A stretch of DNA of 64,000 bases from Dolomitihabitans soli (GCF_022213955.1 NZ_JAKNTW010000013.1:1-64000); one strand, 5' to 3'. Positions 50,266 to 59,986 are shown, counted from the first letter of the stretch. Notes: generated from the sequence alone by a model not told the origin. Made by a program: numbers and translations.

Positions 50266-51816
50266 GTGGACAGCCTTGTGCTCGACATCCCCGCCGTCGC
50301 CGTCGCCGAGGACGCCTCGCTGGCGGCCCTGCTGCGTTGCTGTGTGAGGGAGGTGGCGGGGCCGCGCGGCCAGGTGTGGGAGGCCAGGCCGTACCTCCTG
50401 CTCAGGCTGGCGGAGACGTTGATCCGGGTGCGCGCGGGCGGCGGGATCGCGCTGCGGCTGGAGGACGCGGAACGGCTGGACCACGGGGTCTGGCGCCCGC
50501 TCACCCTCGATCTGCTCGTCGAACTGGTGGAGAGCGAACTCGGCGGGCAGAACCAGGAGTTCGCCGCCCAGGTCTCCGCGAGCCGCGAGGCGATGGCGAT
50601 CATGCTCAAGGCCCGCGCCGACGCCGACCCGCCCGAGAGTCCCTGGCTCGCCTCCGAGCAGTCGCTCGTCTTCGGCCACCCGTTCCATCCCTCGCCCAAG
50701 GCCCGGGGCGGCGCCGGCTGGCTCGCCTACGCCCCCGAGGCCCACGCCAGCTTCCCGCTCCGGCTGCTCGCCGTACGCGAGGATCTGCTCGCCGCGCGGG
50801 GGGACACGGCCGCGCTCGACCGGCTGGGGACGGCCCCGCCCGGGTACGCCCTGCTGCCCGCGCATCCCTGGCAACTCGACCTTCTCGGTCCCGCCCTCGA
50901 CGGTCCGCTCGGCGACGGCCGCCTCGTCGACCTCGGTCCGGGGACGCGCCCGGTGGTGCCGACCTCCTCGGTGCGCACCGTCTACGAGCCGGAGACCGGG
51001 ACCTGCCTGAAGTTCAGCCTGGACATCCGGATCACCAACTGCGTGCGGAAGAACTCCTGGTACGAGTTGGAGGGCGCGGTGGCGCTCACCGGGCTGCTGG
51101 CCCCGGTCTTCGAGGACCTGTCGGCCCGCTTCCCCGGCACCCGATGGCTGCCCGAACCCGGCTACCGGTCCGCCGCCCTCGGCTCCCGCCTGCTGGAGGG
51201 CCTGGGCGTGATCGTCCGTACCGCCCCGGGCCCCGCCGCCCTGCTGGCCGCCTCCCTCACCACCCACCGGGTCCGCGACGCCGCCCGCTGGTGGCGCGCC
51301 TACGTCGAGCACGTGGCCCGCCCCGTGCTCGACGCCTATTTCACGCACGGCGTCGTCCTGGAACCCCACCTCCAGAACGTGCTCATCGGCCTCGACCCCG
51401 ACGGCATCCCCGCCGAGGCCGTCTTCCGCGACCTGGAAGGCACCAAACTCCTCCCCGCGCGGCATCCCGCCCTCCCCGCCGAGCTGGCCGGCACCCTGAC
51501 CTACACCCCCGACCAGGGCTGGAACCGCGTCGTCTACTGCCTGTTCGTCAACCATCTGTCCGAGATCGCCGCCACCCTCGCGGACGACGAGGACACCCTG
51601 CGCGAACTGTGGACCATCGCGGGTGAGGTGCTCGCCGCGTACGCGGAGACGGTCGGCCGGCCGGCGAAGCTGATGGACCTGCTGGCCGGGGCCCCGCTCC
51701 CGGCGAAGGCGAACCTCACCGTGCGCTGGGCCCGCTCGGCCGACCGCACGGCCGGCTACGTCCCCGTCGCCAACCCGTTCGCCGCCAACCCGCCCGCCTG
51801 CGAGGTGACCCGTTGA
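50266..51816 (+). CDS. IucA/IucC NIS siderophore synthetase 2 (PvsD-like position)
   Basis: 516 residues. Motifs are FGHPFHPSPKARGG (the classical GHPxHPxxKxR ATP/substrate loop), LLPAHPWQLDLL, VVPTSSVRTVYEP, CLKFSLDIRITNCVRKNS, GVVLEPHLQNVLIGL and RDLEGTKLLP. This is a typical type A/B NIS synthetase that condenses citrate with an amino acid or amino alcohol. In vibrioferrin synthesis PvsD joins citrate and serine before decarboxylation; the next gene here is the decarboxylase. The GTG at 50266 lacks a strong ribosome site. Confidence 0.92.
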   Translation: MDSLVLDIPAVAVAEDASLAALLRCCVREVAGPRGQVWEARPYLLLRLAETLIRVRAGGGIALRLEDAERLDHGVWRPLTLDLLVELVESELGGQNQEFAAQVSASREAMAIMLKARADADPPESPWLASEQSLVFGHPFHPSPKARGGAGWLAYAPEAHASFPLRLLAVREDLLAARGDTAALDRLGTAPPGYALLPAHPWQLDLLGPALDGPLGDGRLVDLGPGTRPVVPTSSVRTVYEPETGTCLKFSLDIRITNCVRKNSWYELEGAVALTGLLAPVFEDLSARFPGTRWLPEPGYRSAALGSRLLEGLGVIVRTAPGPAALLAASLTTHRVRDAARWWRAYVEHVARPVLDAYFTHGVVLEPHLQNVLIGLDPDGIPAEAVFRDLEGTKLLPARHPALPAELAGTLTYTPDQGWNRVVYCLFVNHLSEIAATLADDEDTLRELWTIAGEVLAAYAETVGRPAKLMDLLAGAPLPAKANLTVRWARSADRTAGYVPVANPFAANPPACEVTR

Positions 51817-52901
51817 TCGTCCCCCCGCCCGCCGTACAGGCGCTCGCCGAGCATGCCCCCGCCTACGTCTACGACCTCGCCGACCTGCACACCCACGCCC
51901 GGTCCGTACGGCAGGCGGTACACGGCGCCGAGCTCTACTACGCGGTCAAGGCCAATCCCGACCCCGAGATCCTCCGGGTCCTCGCTCCCCATCTGGACGG
52001 CTTCGAGGTCTCCTCGGCGGGCGAACTGGCCCACGTCCGCGCCACGGTCCCCGGCGCCAGGATCGCCCTGGGCGGCCCCGGCAAGACGGCCGGGGAACTC
52101 ACCGCCCCCGTCGACCGCCTGCACGTCGAGAGCCCCGGCGAACTGCGCCGCCTGCTGGCCACCGGGATCACGGCCGACATCCTGCTCAGGCTCAACCTGG
52201 ACATCCCCATCGGCGGCGCGGCACTCACCATGGGCGGCGGCGCCACCCCCTTCGGCATGGACCCCGCAGGCGCGCAGGAGTGCGCGGACCTCCTGAAACC
52301 CCAGCACCGCGTACGGCTGCGCGGCATCCACGCCCACCTGGCCAGCGGCCTGGACGCCGCCGACCTCGCCGGCCTGGCGCGCGCCGTACTGGATCACGCC
52401 GGAGACCACGACGAGGTCAATCTCGGCGGCGGCATGAACGTGTCCTACACCGACCCGGGCGCGAGGTTCGACTGGACCTCCTACGGCACCGCCCTGAGGG
52501 CCCTGGGACGGCCGGGCCGGACGCTGCGGATCGAGCCGGGCCGTGCCCTGACGGCGTACTGCGGCTGGTATCTCACCCGGGTGATCGACCTGAAGCGGGT
52601 CCACGGCGCGCTGTTCGCCGTGGTCACCGGCGGCACCCACCACCTGCGCACCCCGGTCGCCAAGTCACACGACCAGCCCTTCGCCGTACTCCCCACCGGC
52701 CACGGCCCCGCCATCACCGACGAACCGGTCACGATCGTCGGCCAGCTCTGCACCCCCAAGGACGTCTTCGCCCGCCAAATCCCCATAAATCACCTTCAAA
52801 CAGGGGACACCATCGCCTTCGCCCTGGCCGGCGCCTACGCCTGGAACATCTCCCACCACGACTTCCTCATGCACCCCAAACCAACCTTCCACTACGTCTG
52901 A
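51813..52901 (+). CDS. type III PLP decarboxylase (PvsE/SbnH-like)
   Basis: 362 residues of the alanine-racemase-fold decarboxylases. The PLP lysine lies in YYAVKANPDPEIL, with GIHAHLASGLD, NLGGGMNVSY, RIEPGRALTAYCG for phosphate, the catalytic Cys/Asp in GQLCTPKDVFA, and GAYAWNISHHDFLMHP near the end, a hallmark of siderophore decarboxylases. It would decarboxylate a citryl-amino-acid intermediate to the amine, as PvsE and SbnH do. Its TTG start overlaps the stop of synthetase 2 (TTGA), fixing it in the same pathway. It is the last gene of the operon; no exporter or receptor follows. Confidence 0.88.
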   Translation: MIVPPPAVQALAEHAPAYVYDLADLHTHARSVRQAVHGAELYYAVKANPDPEILRVLAPHLDGFEVSSAGELAHVRATVPGARIALGGPGKTAGELTAPVDRLHVESPGELRRLLATGITADILLRLNLDIPIGGAALTMGGGATPFGMDPAGAQECADLLKPQHRVRLRGIHAHLASGLDAADLAGLARAVLDHAGDHDEVNLGGGMNVSYTDPGARFDWTSYGTALRALGRPGRTLRIEPGRALTAYCGWYLTRVIDLKRVHGALFAVVTGGTHHLRTPVAKSHDQPFAVLPTGHGPAITDEPVTIVGQLCTPKDVFARQIPINHLQTGDTIAFALAGAYAWNISHHDFLMHPKPTFHYV

Positions 52902-52941
52902 CCCACGAAATTCGATCTCTCCCTTGACACCATGGCGATCT

Positions 52942-55900
52942 TCAGCTGACCGCTGGGACGGATTCGACGAGGGCGGCCAGGCCGGGGGCGTCGAGGAGGT
53001 CCACCGGGCGGATGGTCTCGTTCGAACGCACGTAGTGGAAGGCGGCCCGGACCTGCTCGATGGGCGCGCCGGCGAGCTCGGCCCAGGCCAGGCGGTAGGC
53101 GGCGAGCTGGATCGCGGCGGTCTCCGCGGCCCTGCCCCGGGGGCGTTCGCCGGTCTTCCAGTCGACGACCTCGTAACCGCCGTCGGGAGCGCGGAAGACC
53201 GCGTCCATCCGGCCGCGCACCAGCCGATCAGCGATCATGGTCTCGAACGGCACCTCAAGATCGAGCGGCTCCCGCGAAGCCCACTCGCTCTCCTCGAACC
53301 TGTCCTGGAGCTCCGAAAGCCGCACATCGGTCTCGGGGACGTCGCCCGCGGTCCCCGGCAGCTCGAAGTCGTCGATCAGCCGCTGCTGTCCCCACCGTGA
53401 CTCCAGCCAGTGGTGGAAGGCGGTGCCCCGGCGGGCGAGCGGCGCCGGGCGTACGGGGACGGGACGGCGGATGCGTCTGGCCAGTTCCCTCGGGTCGTCG
53501 GCGAGGGTGACGAGCGAGGAGACGGTCAGCCGGGACGGCAGCTCGACCCGGGTGGCTGGGCGTCGCCGTACGTGCTCGCGTTCGCGCAGCAGCAGCTCGG
53601 TGTCACGTTCCCAGGAGCTCATCCGGTCACGGTCGAAGACCCGGACCTGGTCGGGCTCGTCGTCGGCGAGCGAGCCGTCCAGCGCCGCCTCGACCAGGCG
53701 GGCGCCGTCGAGCACCGCCTCGTAGCGCAGGCCCTCGGGGGTGACCGGCCACGGAGCCTCGGCGGGCACCGCGAGCAGCGGGTTCTCCGCGCCGTCCGCG
53801 ATGGGCTCGGCCCAGTGGGCCACCCGGCCGCAGGTCTCGCTGACCTCCCGCAGGAAGTCGGAGGGTTCGAGCGGTTTGGTGGCGCTGCCCCAGCGGTAGC
53901 CGGAGGCGATCAGCAGGTAGTGGGCGCGGGTGACCGCCACATACGCCAGCCTGCGCTCCTCCATCAGGTCGCGCTCGCGGCAGTGCTCGTCGAAGTCGCC
54001 GAGCTCCTCCTTCGTCAGGCCGGCGAGTCTGGGCAGGTCGGCCGCGTCGCCGCGGAGCGGGTAGGGCAGCTTGCGTGGGTTCTCCGTCCACCTCGGGGTG
54101 GTGACGGGCCGGGCCGGGAAGATGGTCCCGCTCGCCAGGGCGCCGGTCTTGGAACGGAGCTGCGACATGCCGGGCACCACCACGACCGGCCACTCCAGGC
54201 CCTTGGAGGCGTGGATGGTCATCAGCTTGACGCTGTTGCTCTCGCCGACCCGGCCGGCGTCGAGGCCGTTCTCCTCCTCGTCGGCGGCCTTCAGATAGGC
54301 CAGGAACGCGCCGAGCGTGGGATCTTCGGCGTCGCCGGCGAACCTGGACGCGGCGTCCTGGAACGCGTCCAGGTCGGCACGGGCGGCGAACGCGCTCGCC
54401 GTGGCCGCCTGCGCGGCCACCTCCACCTCCAGCCCGGTCCTGCGCTCGATCTCGGTGATCAGGTCGGGCAGCGGCTGCCCGGCGTGCGCCCGCAGCAACC
54501 GCAGCTCTCCCGCCATCGCGATCAGCCGGATCCTGGCCAGCGGCGAGAACCGGGACAGCCACTCGGCCCGGTCGGGCAGCTCGTCCAGCGCGTCGACCAG
54601 GCTGCCGCGCTCCTCCGCCAGATCCGCGACGACCTGGTCGAGCGGGTCCTCCTGCCGGCCGCCGCCGTCGCGCGTCTCGCGGTTCAGCTCGCGGGCGCAG
54701 TCGCCGAGCACCTTCAGGTCGGCGGGCCCGATCCGCCACCTCGGCCCGGCGAGCAGCCGCACCAGCGCGTCGCCGGCCGTCGGGTCGTAGAGCACCCGCA
54801 GCGTCGCCACGATGTCGGACACCTCGGGCACCGTGAGCAGGCCGCCCAGCCCGACCACCTCGACCGGCACCCCCCGCTCGGCAAGGGCCCGCCGCAACGC
54901 GGGAAACTGCGAACGCCGCCGCGCGAGGATCGCCACATCCGACGGCTGTACGGCAAGCGGCCCGCCCCAGGAGCTCGGCTTGGCCTTCTCGCGCTCCCCC
55001 TCGCCCCACGGCAGCCCGTCGGGCGCGGTCTCCTCACCCAGCAGGCGGACCACCCCGTCGGCGACCCACCGGGCCTCGTCCTCGGCGGTCTCGTGGAACG
55101 CGCACAGCACCCGGCCACGGTCCACCCGGTTCTTGCCGGGCACCAGCACAGGCACCTCCCGCGCCTCCATCCGGAGCGGGAGCTGCACCCTGGCGGCGAC
55201 GTCGAGCACCCGGTCGCCGTTGCGGAAGCTCACCGACAGCCGGCGTACCGGGGCCTCGTCGCCGCTGGCCGTACGGAAGTCGGTGGCGAAGCGGGTGAGG
55301 TTGCCCGCCGAGGCGCCGCGCCAGCCGTAGATGGACTGGCAGGGGTCGCCGACGGCGGTCACCGGATGCCCGGTGGCGAACAGCGCGCGCAGCAGCACCA
55401 GCTGGGCGTGGCTGGTGTCCTGGTACTCGTCGAGGAGGACCACCGAGAACCTGCCCCGCTCGATCTCGCCCACCTCCTGGTGCCCGGCGGCGATCCTGGC
55501 GGCCAGGGCCATCTGGTCGCCGTAGTCGATGACCTCCCTGGACCTCTTCAGCCTGCCGTACTCCTCGACCAGCGGCAGGAGTTGCTCCCTGGCGGCCTGG
55601 ACGGCGACGGGCTTGCGCTGCGCGATCGTGGTCCGGCCGGGCAGTTCGGCGAGCCGGTCGGCCAGCCACGCGCCCGCCCGCCGTACATCACCGGCGTCGC
55701 GGAGGTGCTCGGCCATCTCGCCGGACAGCTCCAGCACGGCACGTGTGACCGTCGCGGGGCCCCACTCGATCTCCTCCATCGGCCCGTCGTAGAGGCTGAC
55801 GATCCGGCTCGCCAGCTGCCAGGAGACGGCGGGCGGCACCAGGCGCATGGTGGGTTCGAGCGCCTCGCGGAGGGCGTGGTCGGTCACCAGCCGCGCGGCG

Positions 55901-56229
55901 TACGCGTGGTAGGTGGAGACGGTCGGCTCCTCCTCCAGCACCTCCGCGTCGACCAGCTTGGCCTCGGCGAGCCCGGCCAGCCGCTTGCGGACCCGGGCGG
56001 CCAGCTCGGTGGCGGCCTTGCGGGTGAAGGTGAGCCCCAGCACGCGTTCGGGCCTGGCCAGCCCGTTGGCGACCAGCCAGACCACCCGGCCCGCCATGGT
56101 CTCGCTCTTGCCCGAGCCCGCGCCCGCCATCACGACCGTGGGCTCCAGCGGAGCCTCGATCACGGCGGCCTGCTCGGGGGTCGGCGGCAGGATGCCGAGC
56201 CTGTCGGCCAGCTCGACCGCGCTCAGCAC
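52942..56229 (-). CDS. adnB: AdnB-like helicase-nuclease (double-strand break end resection)
   Basis: 1095 residues, the length I recall for mycobacterial AdnB. SF1 helicase motifs are VVMAGAGSGKSETM, VVLLDEYQDTSHAQ, GDPCQSIYGWRGA, MTIHASKGLEWPVVVVPG and YVAVTRAHYLL. The C-terminal RecB-type nuclease has RRGTAFHHWLESRW, GRMDAVFRAPDGGYEVVDWKTG and AIQLAAYRLAWAEL. With AdnA it forms the motor-nuclease that processes DNA ends. Start is the GTG at 56229, overlapping the adnA stop by seven bases. Confidence 0.92.
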   Translation of the reverse strand: MLSAVELADRLGILPPTPEQAAVIEAPLEPTVVMAGAGSGKSETMAGRVVWLVANGLARPERVLGLTFTRKAATELAARVRKRLAGLAEAKLVDAEVLEEEPTVSTYHAYAARLVTDHALREALEPTMRLVPPAVSWQLASRIVSLYDGPMEEIEWGPATVTRAVLELSGEMAEHLRDAGDVRRAGAWLADRLAELPGRTTIAQRKPVAVQAAREQLLPLVEEYGRLKRSREVIDYGDQMALAARIAAGHQEVGEIERGRFSVVLLDEYQDTSHAQLVLLRALFATGHPVTAVGDPCQSIYGWRGASAGNLTRFATDFRTASGDEAPVRRLSVSFRNGDRVLDVAARVQLPLRMEAREVPVLVPGKNRVDRGRVLCAFHETAEDEARWVADGVVRLLGEETAPDGLPWGEGEREKAKPSSWGGPLAVQPSDVAILARRRSQFPALRRALAERGVPVEVVGLGGLLTVPEVSDIVATLRVLYDPTAGDALVRLLAGPRWRIGPADLKVLGDCARELNRETRDGGGRQEDPLDQVVADLAEERGSLVDALDELPDRAEWLSRFSPLARIRLIAMAGELRLLRAHAGQPLPDLITEIERRTGLEVEVAAQAATASAFAARADLDAFQDAASRFAGDAEDPTLGAFLAYLKAADEEENGLDAGRVGESNSVKLMTIHASKGLEWPVVVVPGMSQLRSKTGALASGTIFPARPVTTPRWTENPRKLPYPLRGDAADLPRLAGLTKEELGDFDEHCRERDLMEERRLAYVAVTRAHYLLIASGYRWGSATKPLEPSDFLREVSETCGRVAHWAEPIADGAENPLLAVPAEAPWPVTPEGLRYEAVLDGARLVEAALDGSLADDEPDQVRVFDRDRMSSWERDTELLLREREHVRRRPATRVELPSRLTVSSLVTLADDPRELARRIRRPVPVRPAPLARRGTAFHHWLESRWGQQRLIDDFELPGTAGDVPETDVRLSELQDRFEESEWASREPLDLEVPFETMIADRLVRGRMDAVFRAPDGGYEVVDWKTGERPRGRAAETAAIQLAAYRLAWAELAGAPIEQVRAAFHYVRSNETIRPVDLLDAPGLAALVESVPAVS

Positions 56230-59200
56230 ACCTGGCCCCCGTCGTCGTTGACCGGGCAGCTCGACCTGGCCGCGCAGGTACGGCAGCCGTCGTTGACCTG
56301 TGCCTGGAAGAACGGGCCCGACATGCCGGTGGCCACGGTGTCGACCAGCTTCTCCGCCCACTTCGGATCGTCGTCGTCGCCGAGTGCCCGCTGGCCCTGT
56401 TCCTTGGCGTCCTTGCCGGCCGCCTTGCCGACCTGCACCAGCGCCGCGCCGCCCGGCTCGGTGAGCCCGTGCCGCCGGAACGCGCCGAGCAGCGTGGCGA
56501 GCTGGTAGACGCCGAGCTGCGGGTGGCGGTCGAGATCGGCGTCCGAGGGCTTGGAACTGCCGGTCTTCAGGTCGATGATCACCGCTCGGCCCTCGCCGTC
56601 ACGCTCGACCCGGTCGACCCTGCCCTTGATCTGCACGCCCTCGGAGACCATCGCGGTGAACGCCTCCTCGGGGGCGACCAGCTCCCTGGGGTTCTCCTGA
56701 TGCCAGCGGACGAACTTGCCGATCATCTGCTCGGCGACCTTGCGCTGCTTGCGGTTGAACCATTTGCCGCCGAAGTCGAGCTCGTCCCAGATCCCGTCGA
56801 GGCGCTTGCCCAGCGTCTCCTCGGTGGGCAGGCCGGTCGCGGCGAGCGCGGCGAGCGCGTGCACGACCGTGCCGAGCCCCTGCGCCGCGCTGGTGCCGCT
56901 CGCGCCCACCGAGGTCTCCAGCAGCCACCGCAGGCCGCACTTGGTGAAGCTCTCCACGGCCGAGGGCGAGATCCGGACGATGTCGTCGGGCCAGCCGAGC
57001 GGGCGGTCGTCGGAGATCGGGGTCAGGCCGTACCAGTCGTCGGGGTGCGCGCCCTGCACGCCCGCCTCCGCCAGCCTGGCCAGATGACTCGCCGCCGCCT
57101 GGCGCAGGCGTTCCGGCCTGGTCGGGTCGCACACCGCCTGCCGCAGGTCGGCCACCAGGGCGGACATGCTCAGCCAGCGCGCCCGGTCGGTCGCGCCCGC
57201 CTCCTCCACGCTGCCGGGCAGCAGCTCCGACAGGAACCGCGAGGGCCGCTCGTCGGTGTCCTCGCCGCCGACCGCCGTGACCACGAGCTTCTTCCGCGCC
57301 CTGGTCGCGGCCACGTAGAACAGACGGCGTTCCTCGGCGAGCAGTTTGGAGGCCAGCGCGGCGGAGGCGGCGTCCGTGCCGCCCGGCGCCGACCCCCTGG
57401 ACAGCTCGACCATGTCCTCCACGCCCAGCATCGAACCGCGCAGCCGCAGGTCGGGCCAGACCCCCTCCTGCACCCCCGCGACCACCACGACGTCCCACTC
57501 CAGGCCCTTGGCGCGGTGCGCGGTCAGGATGCGTACGGCGTCGCCTTCCGGGGCGTGCTCGGCCAGGGTGTCACCGGCGATCTCCTGCGACGCCAGATCG
57601 TCGAGGAACACCTCGGGCCCCGCCTTCGGCAACCGGTCCACGAACCGCGCCGCGTGGTCGAACAGCGCCATCACCGCGTCGAGATCCCGGTCGGCCGCCG
57701 CGCCCCTCGCCCCGCCGCCCAGGCTCACCTCGGTCCAGGTCTGCGCGAGGCCGCTGGCCTGCCACACCGCCCACAGCACGTCCTCCGCCGTACCGCTCTG
57801 CCGTACGGCCTCGCCCGCGGTGACGAGCAGCTTGGCCAGCCGCTCGGCCGGCGCCGCGATGTGCGGCTCCACCCGCACCAGCTCCCGCGCGTCCCGCACC
57901 GCCGCCACCAGCAGTTCCCCCGCCGTCCGCAGACCCCCCTCCCGCTCCGCCACCCGGACGGCCCCGTCCTCTGCGACACCCTCACGCACGGCAGGAGCCA
58001 GCGGGACAGACTCCCCGCCGTCACCCTCACGCACGGCGGAAGCCTGCGGGGCAGAGTCCCCACCGGCACCCACACGTACAGCGGGAGCCAGAAGGACGGA
58101 CTCCCCATCGGCACCCTCACGCACGGCGGAAGCCTGCGGGGCAGAGTCCCCACCGACACCCACCACACCACCCTCACGTACAGCGGGAACCTGCGGGACG
58201 GACTCCCCATCGGCACCCACCTCACCGGCGAGCCGCCGCGCGGCCGAATCCAGCACGCCCCTCTCGGAGACGGCATCGTCCTGCACGGTGCCAACCTGGT
58301 CGACGGGATCCTGCACGTCGTCCTCGTCGGCGGGATCCTGCACACCGTCCTCGTCGGCGGGATCCTGCACACCGTCCTCGTGGGCGGCTTCGGCGGCCTC
58401 GGCGGCCTCGGCGGCGTGTTCGGCGATGCGGAGGGCGCGACGGAGGCGGCGGACGCCGATCATGTCGGTGCCGCCCAGCGGGCCGGTGAGCAGTTCCTCG
58501 ACGACGGCCTCGTCCAGGGTCTCGGGGTGCATCGCCACCCGCAGCAGGGTGATCATCGGCCGGACCCCGGGCTCCGCGGCCACCGGCAGCTCGTCGCTCG
58601 CGACCGTGACCGGCACCCCGGCCGTCACCAGGGCCCTGCGCAGCAACGGCACCTGCCGTGCCGCCGACCGCACCAGCACCGCCATCCGCGACCACGCCAC
58701 CCCGTCGAGCAGGTGTGCCCGGCGCAGCGTGTCGGCCACCACGGCGGCCTCCTGGCTCGCGCCGTCGGTGAGCAGCGCCCGCACCTCGCCCGGCTCGGCG
58801 TCCTGGCTCGGGAGCAGGTCGCGGTGCCCCCGGCCGGCGGCGCCGGACGGCGGGCCGACGGCGCTGGACGGCGGGGCGGCGGCGCTGGACGGCGGGGCGG
58901 CGGCGCTGGACGGCGGGGCGGCGGGGAGGCGGGCGGTCACCCGGCGGGAGGCGGTCAGCAGGCCGGGCGCCATCCGGCGGCAGACGCGCAGGGCGACCAC
59001 GGGGGCGTCGTGGCCGTCGCGGGTGGGGAACCGTTCGGGGAAGCGGAGGATGCCGCCGACTTCGGCCCCGCGGAAGCCGTAGATGGACTGGTCGGGGTCG
59101 CCGACCGCGATCAGGTCGCGCCCGTCGCCGGCGAGCTGCCTGAGCAGGAACTCCTGCGCGGGATCGGTGTCCTGGTACTCGTCCACGTAGACGACGTCGT

Positions 59201-59927
59201 AGGCGGCCCGCTCACGTTCGCGGACCTCGCCGTCGGCGAGCAGCCCCGCGGCGGCGCGGATCAGCTCGGCGTAGTCGAGCGAGGGCACCGGGTCCAGGTC
59301 GAAACGGGCCTGGTAGCGGTCGGCGAACCGGCCGGCCGCCGCCCAGTCGGCGCGGCCGTGCGTCCGGCCCAGCGCGACGAGGTCCGCACCGTCGAGGCCG
59401 CGCTCCGCGGCCCTGGACATGAAGTCGCGCAGTTCCTCGGCGAACCCGCGGGTCTTCAGCGCCTCCCTGAGCTTCTCCGGCCACTCGGGCGCGCCGCCCT
59501 GCAGCTCGCCGTGCAGCAGGCGGCGGACCTCCAGGAGCTGCTCGGGGCCGGTCAGCAGGCGCGGCGGCGGCTCCCCGGCGAGGACGGCGTCCCGACGGAG
59601 CAGCGTGTAGGCGTAGCTGTGGAAGGTGAGGGCCAGCGGCGTGCGGGTGGTGCGCCGCATCCGGCCGGTGATGCGCTCGCGCAGTTCGCCAGCCGCCTTG
59701 CGGCTGAAGGTGAGCACCAGGATCCGCTCGGGATCGATCCCGCGGCGCTCGACCCGGTCGACGACGCTCTCCACGATGGTGGTGGTCTTACCGGTGCCCG
59801 GCCCCGCGAGCACGAGCAGCGGACCGCCCCGATGCTCGACCACGGCACGCTGGTACTCGTCGAGCACAGGGGCCTCGGCACGCCCCGTGGCCCCATCCCG
59901 CACCAGTCGCCAGCTCTGAGCACTCAC
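56223..59927 (-). CDS. adnA: AdnA-like helicase-nuclease with repeat insertions
   Basis: 1234 residues. N-terminal motor: VLAGPGTGKTTTIV, VVYVDEYQDTDPAQEF, GDPDQSIYGFRGAEVGG, LTAHRAKGLEWDVVVVAGVQ and YVAATRARKKL. C-terminal nuclease: SPSAVESFTKCGLRWLLE, GTVVHALAALA, GRVDRVERDGEGRAVIIDLKTG and a terminal Cys cluster (CRTCAARSSC), which with the earlier Cys could hold an Fe-S cluster as in AddB. It is nearly 200 residues longer than mycobacterial AdnA as I recall it. The excess is mostly a low-complexity insert at about residues 505-655 and a PPSSAAA repeat at about 332-360. GTG start at 59927. Confidence 0.92.
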   Translation of the reverse strand: MSAQSWRLVRDGATGRAEAPVLDEYQRAVVEHRGGPLLVLAGPGTGKTTTIVESVVDRVERRGIDPERILVLTFSRKAAGELRERITGRMRRTTRTPLALTFHSYAYTLLRRDAVLAGEPPPRLLTGPEQLLEVRRLLHGELQGGAPEWPEKLREALKTRGFAEELRDFMSRAAERGLDGADLVALGRTHGRADWAAAGRFADRYQARFDLDPVPSLDYAELIRAAAGLLADGEVRERERAAYDVVYVDEYQDTDPAQEFLLRQLAGDGRDLIAVGDPDQSIYGFRGAEVGGILRFPERFPTRDGHDAPVVALRVCRRMAPGLLTASRRVTARLPAAPPSSAAAPPSSAAAPPSSAVGPPSGAAGRGHRDLLPSQDAEPGEVRALLTDGASQEAAVVADTLRRAHLLDGVAWSRMAVLVRSAARQVPLLRRALVTAGVPVTVASDELPVAAEPGVRPMITLLRVAMHPETLDEAVVEELLTGPLGGTDMIGVRRLRRALRIAEHAAEAAEAAEAAHEDGVQDPADEDGVQDPADEDDVQDPVDQVGTVQDDAVSERGVLDSAARRLAGEVGADGESVPQVPAVREGGVVGVGGDSAPQASAVREGADGESVLLAPAVRVGAGGDSAPQASAVREGDGGESVPLAPAVREGVAEDGAVRVAEREGGLRTAGELLVAAVRDARELVRVEPHIAAPAERLAKLLVTAGEAVRQSGTAEDVLWAVWQASGLAQTWTEVSLGGGARGAAADRDLDAVMALFDHAARFVDRLPKAGPEVFLDDLASQEIAGDTLAEHAPEGDAVRILTAHRAKGLEWDVVVVAGVQEGVWPDLRLRGSMLGVEDMVELSRGSAPGGTDAASAALASKLLAEERRLFYVAATRARKKLVVTAVGGEDTDERPSRFLSELLPGSVEEAGATDRARWLSMSALVADLRQAVCDPTRPERLRQAAASHLARLAEAGVQGAHPDDWYGLTPISDDRPLGWPDDIVRISPSAVESFTKCGLRWLLETSVGASGTSAAQGLGTVVHALAALAATGLPTEETLGKRLDGIWDELDFGGKWFNRKQRKVAEQMIGKFVRWHQENPRELVAPEEAFTAMVSEGVQIKGRVDRVERDGEGRAVIIDLKTGSSKPSDADLDRHPQLGVYQLATLLGAFRRHGLTEPGGAALVQVGKAAGKDAKEQGQRALGDDDDPKWAEKLVDTVATGMSGPFFQAQVNDGCRTCAARSSCPVNDDGGQVC
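57960..58400. repeat. tandem repeats inside adnA
   Basis: In-frame repeats within the helicase: five copies of a 45-bp (15-residue) unit of form GG(D/E)SxPxxxAVREG that alternates two variants, then three 27-bp copies encoding EDGVQDPAD, and a run of AAEAAEAAEA. All unit lengths are multiples of three, so the frame is kept. A further 21-bp repeat (PPSSAAA) lies at 58850-58930. Confidence 0.85.
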
Positions 59928-59986
59928 AACTCAGCATTCCACCAGACCCCGGGGACAGATCGTGCCGACTTGACCCGTCTCCCCGG

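Noticed and set aside
46983-52901. Staphyloferrin B-type pathway
   Set aside because: The PLP decarboxylase and NIS genes fit, but there is an ATP-grasp gene and no third NIS synthetase, SbnA/SbnB or SbnG-like gene. The vibrioferrin set fits better.
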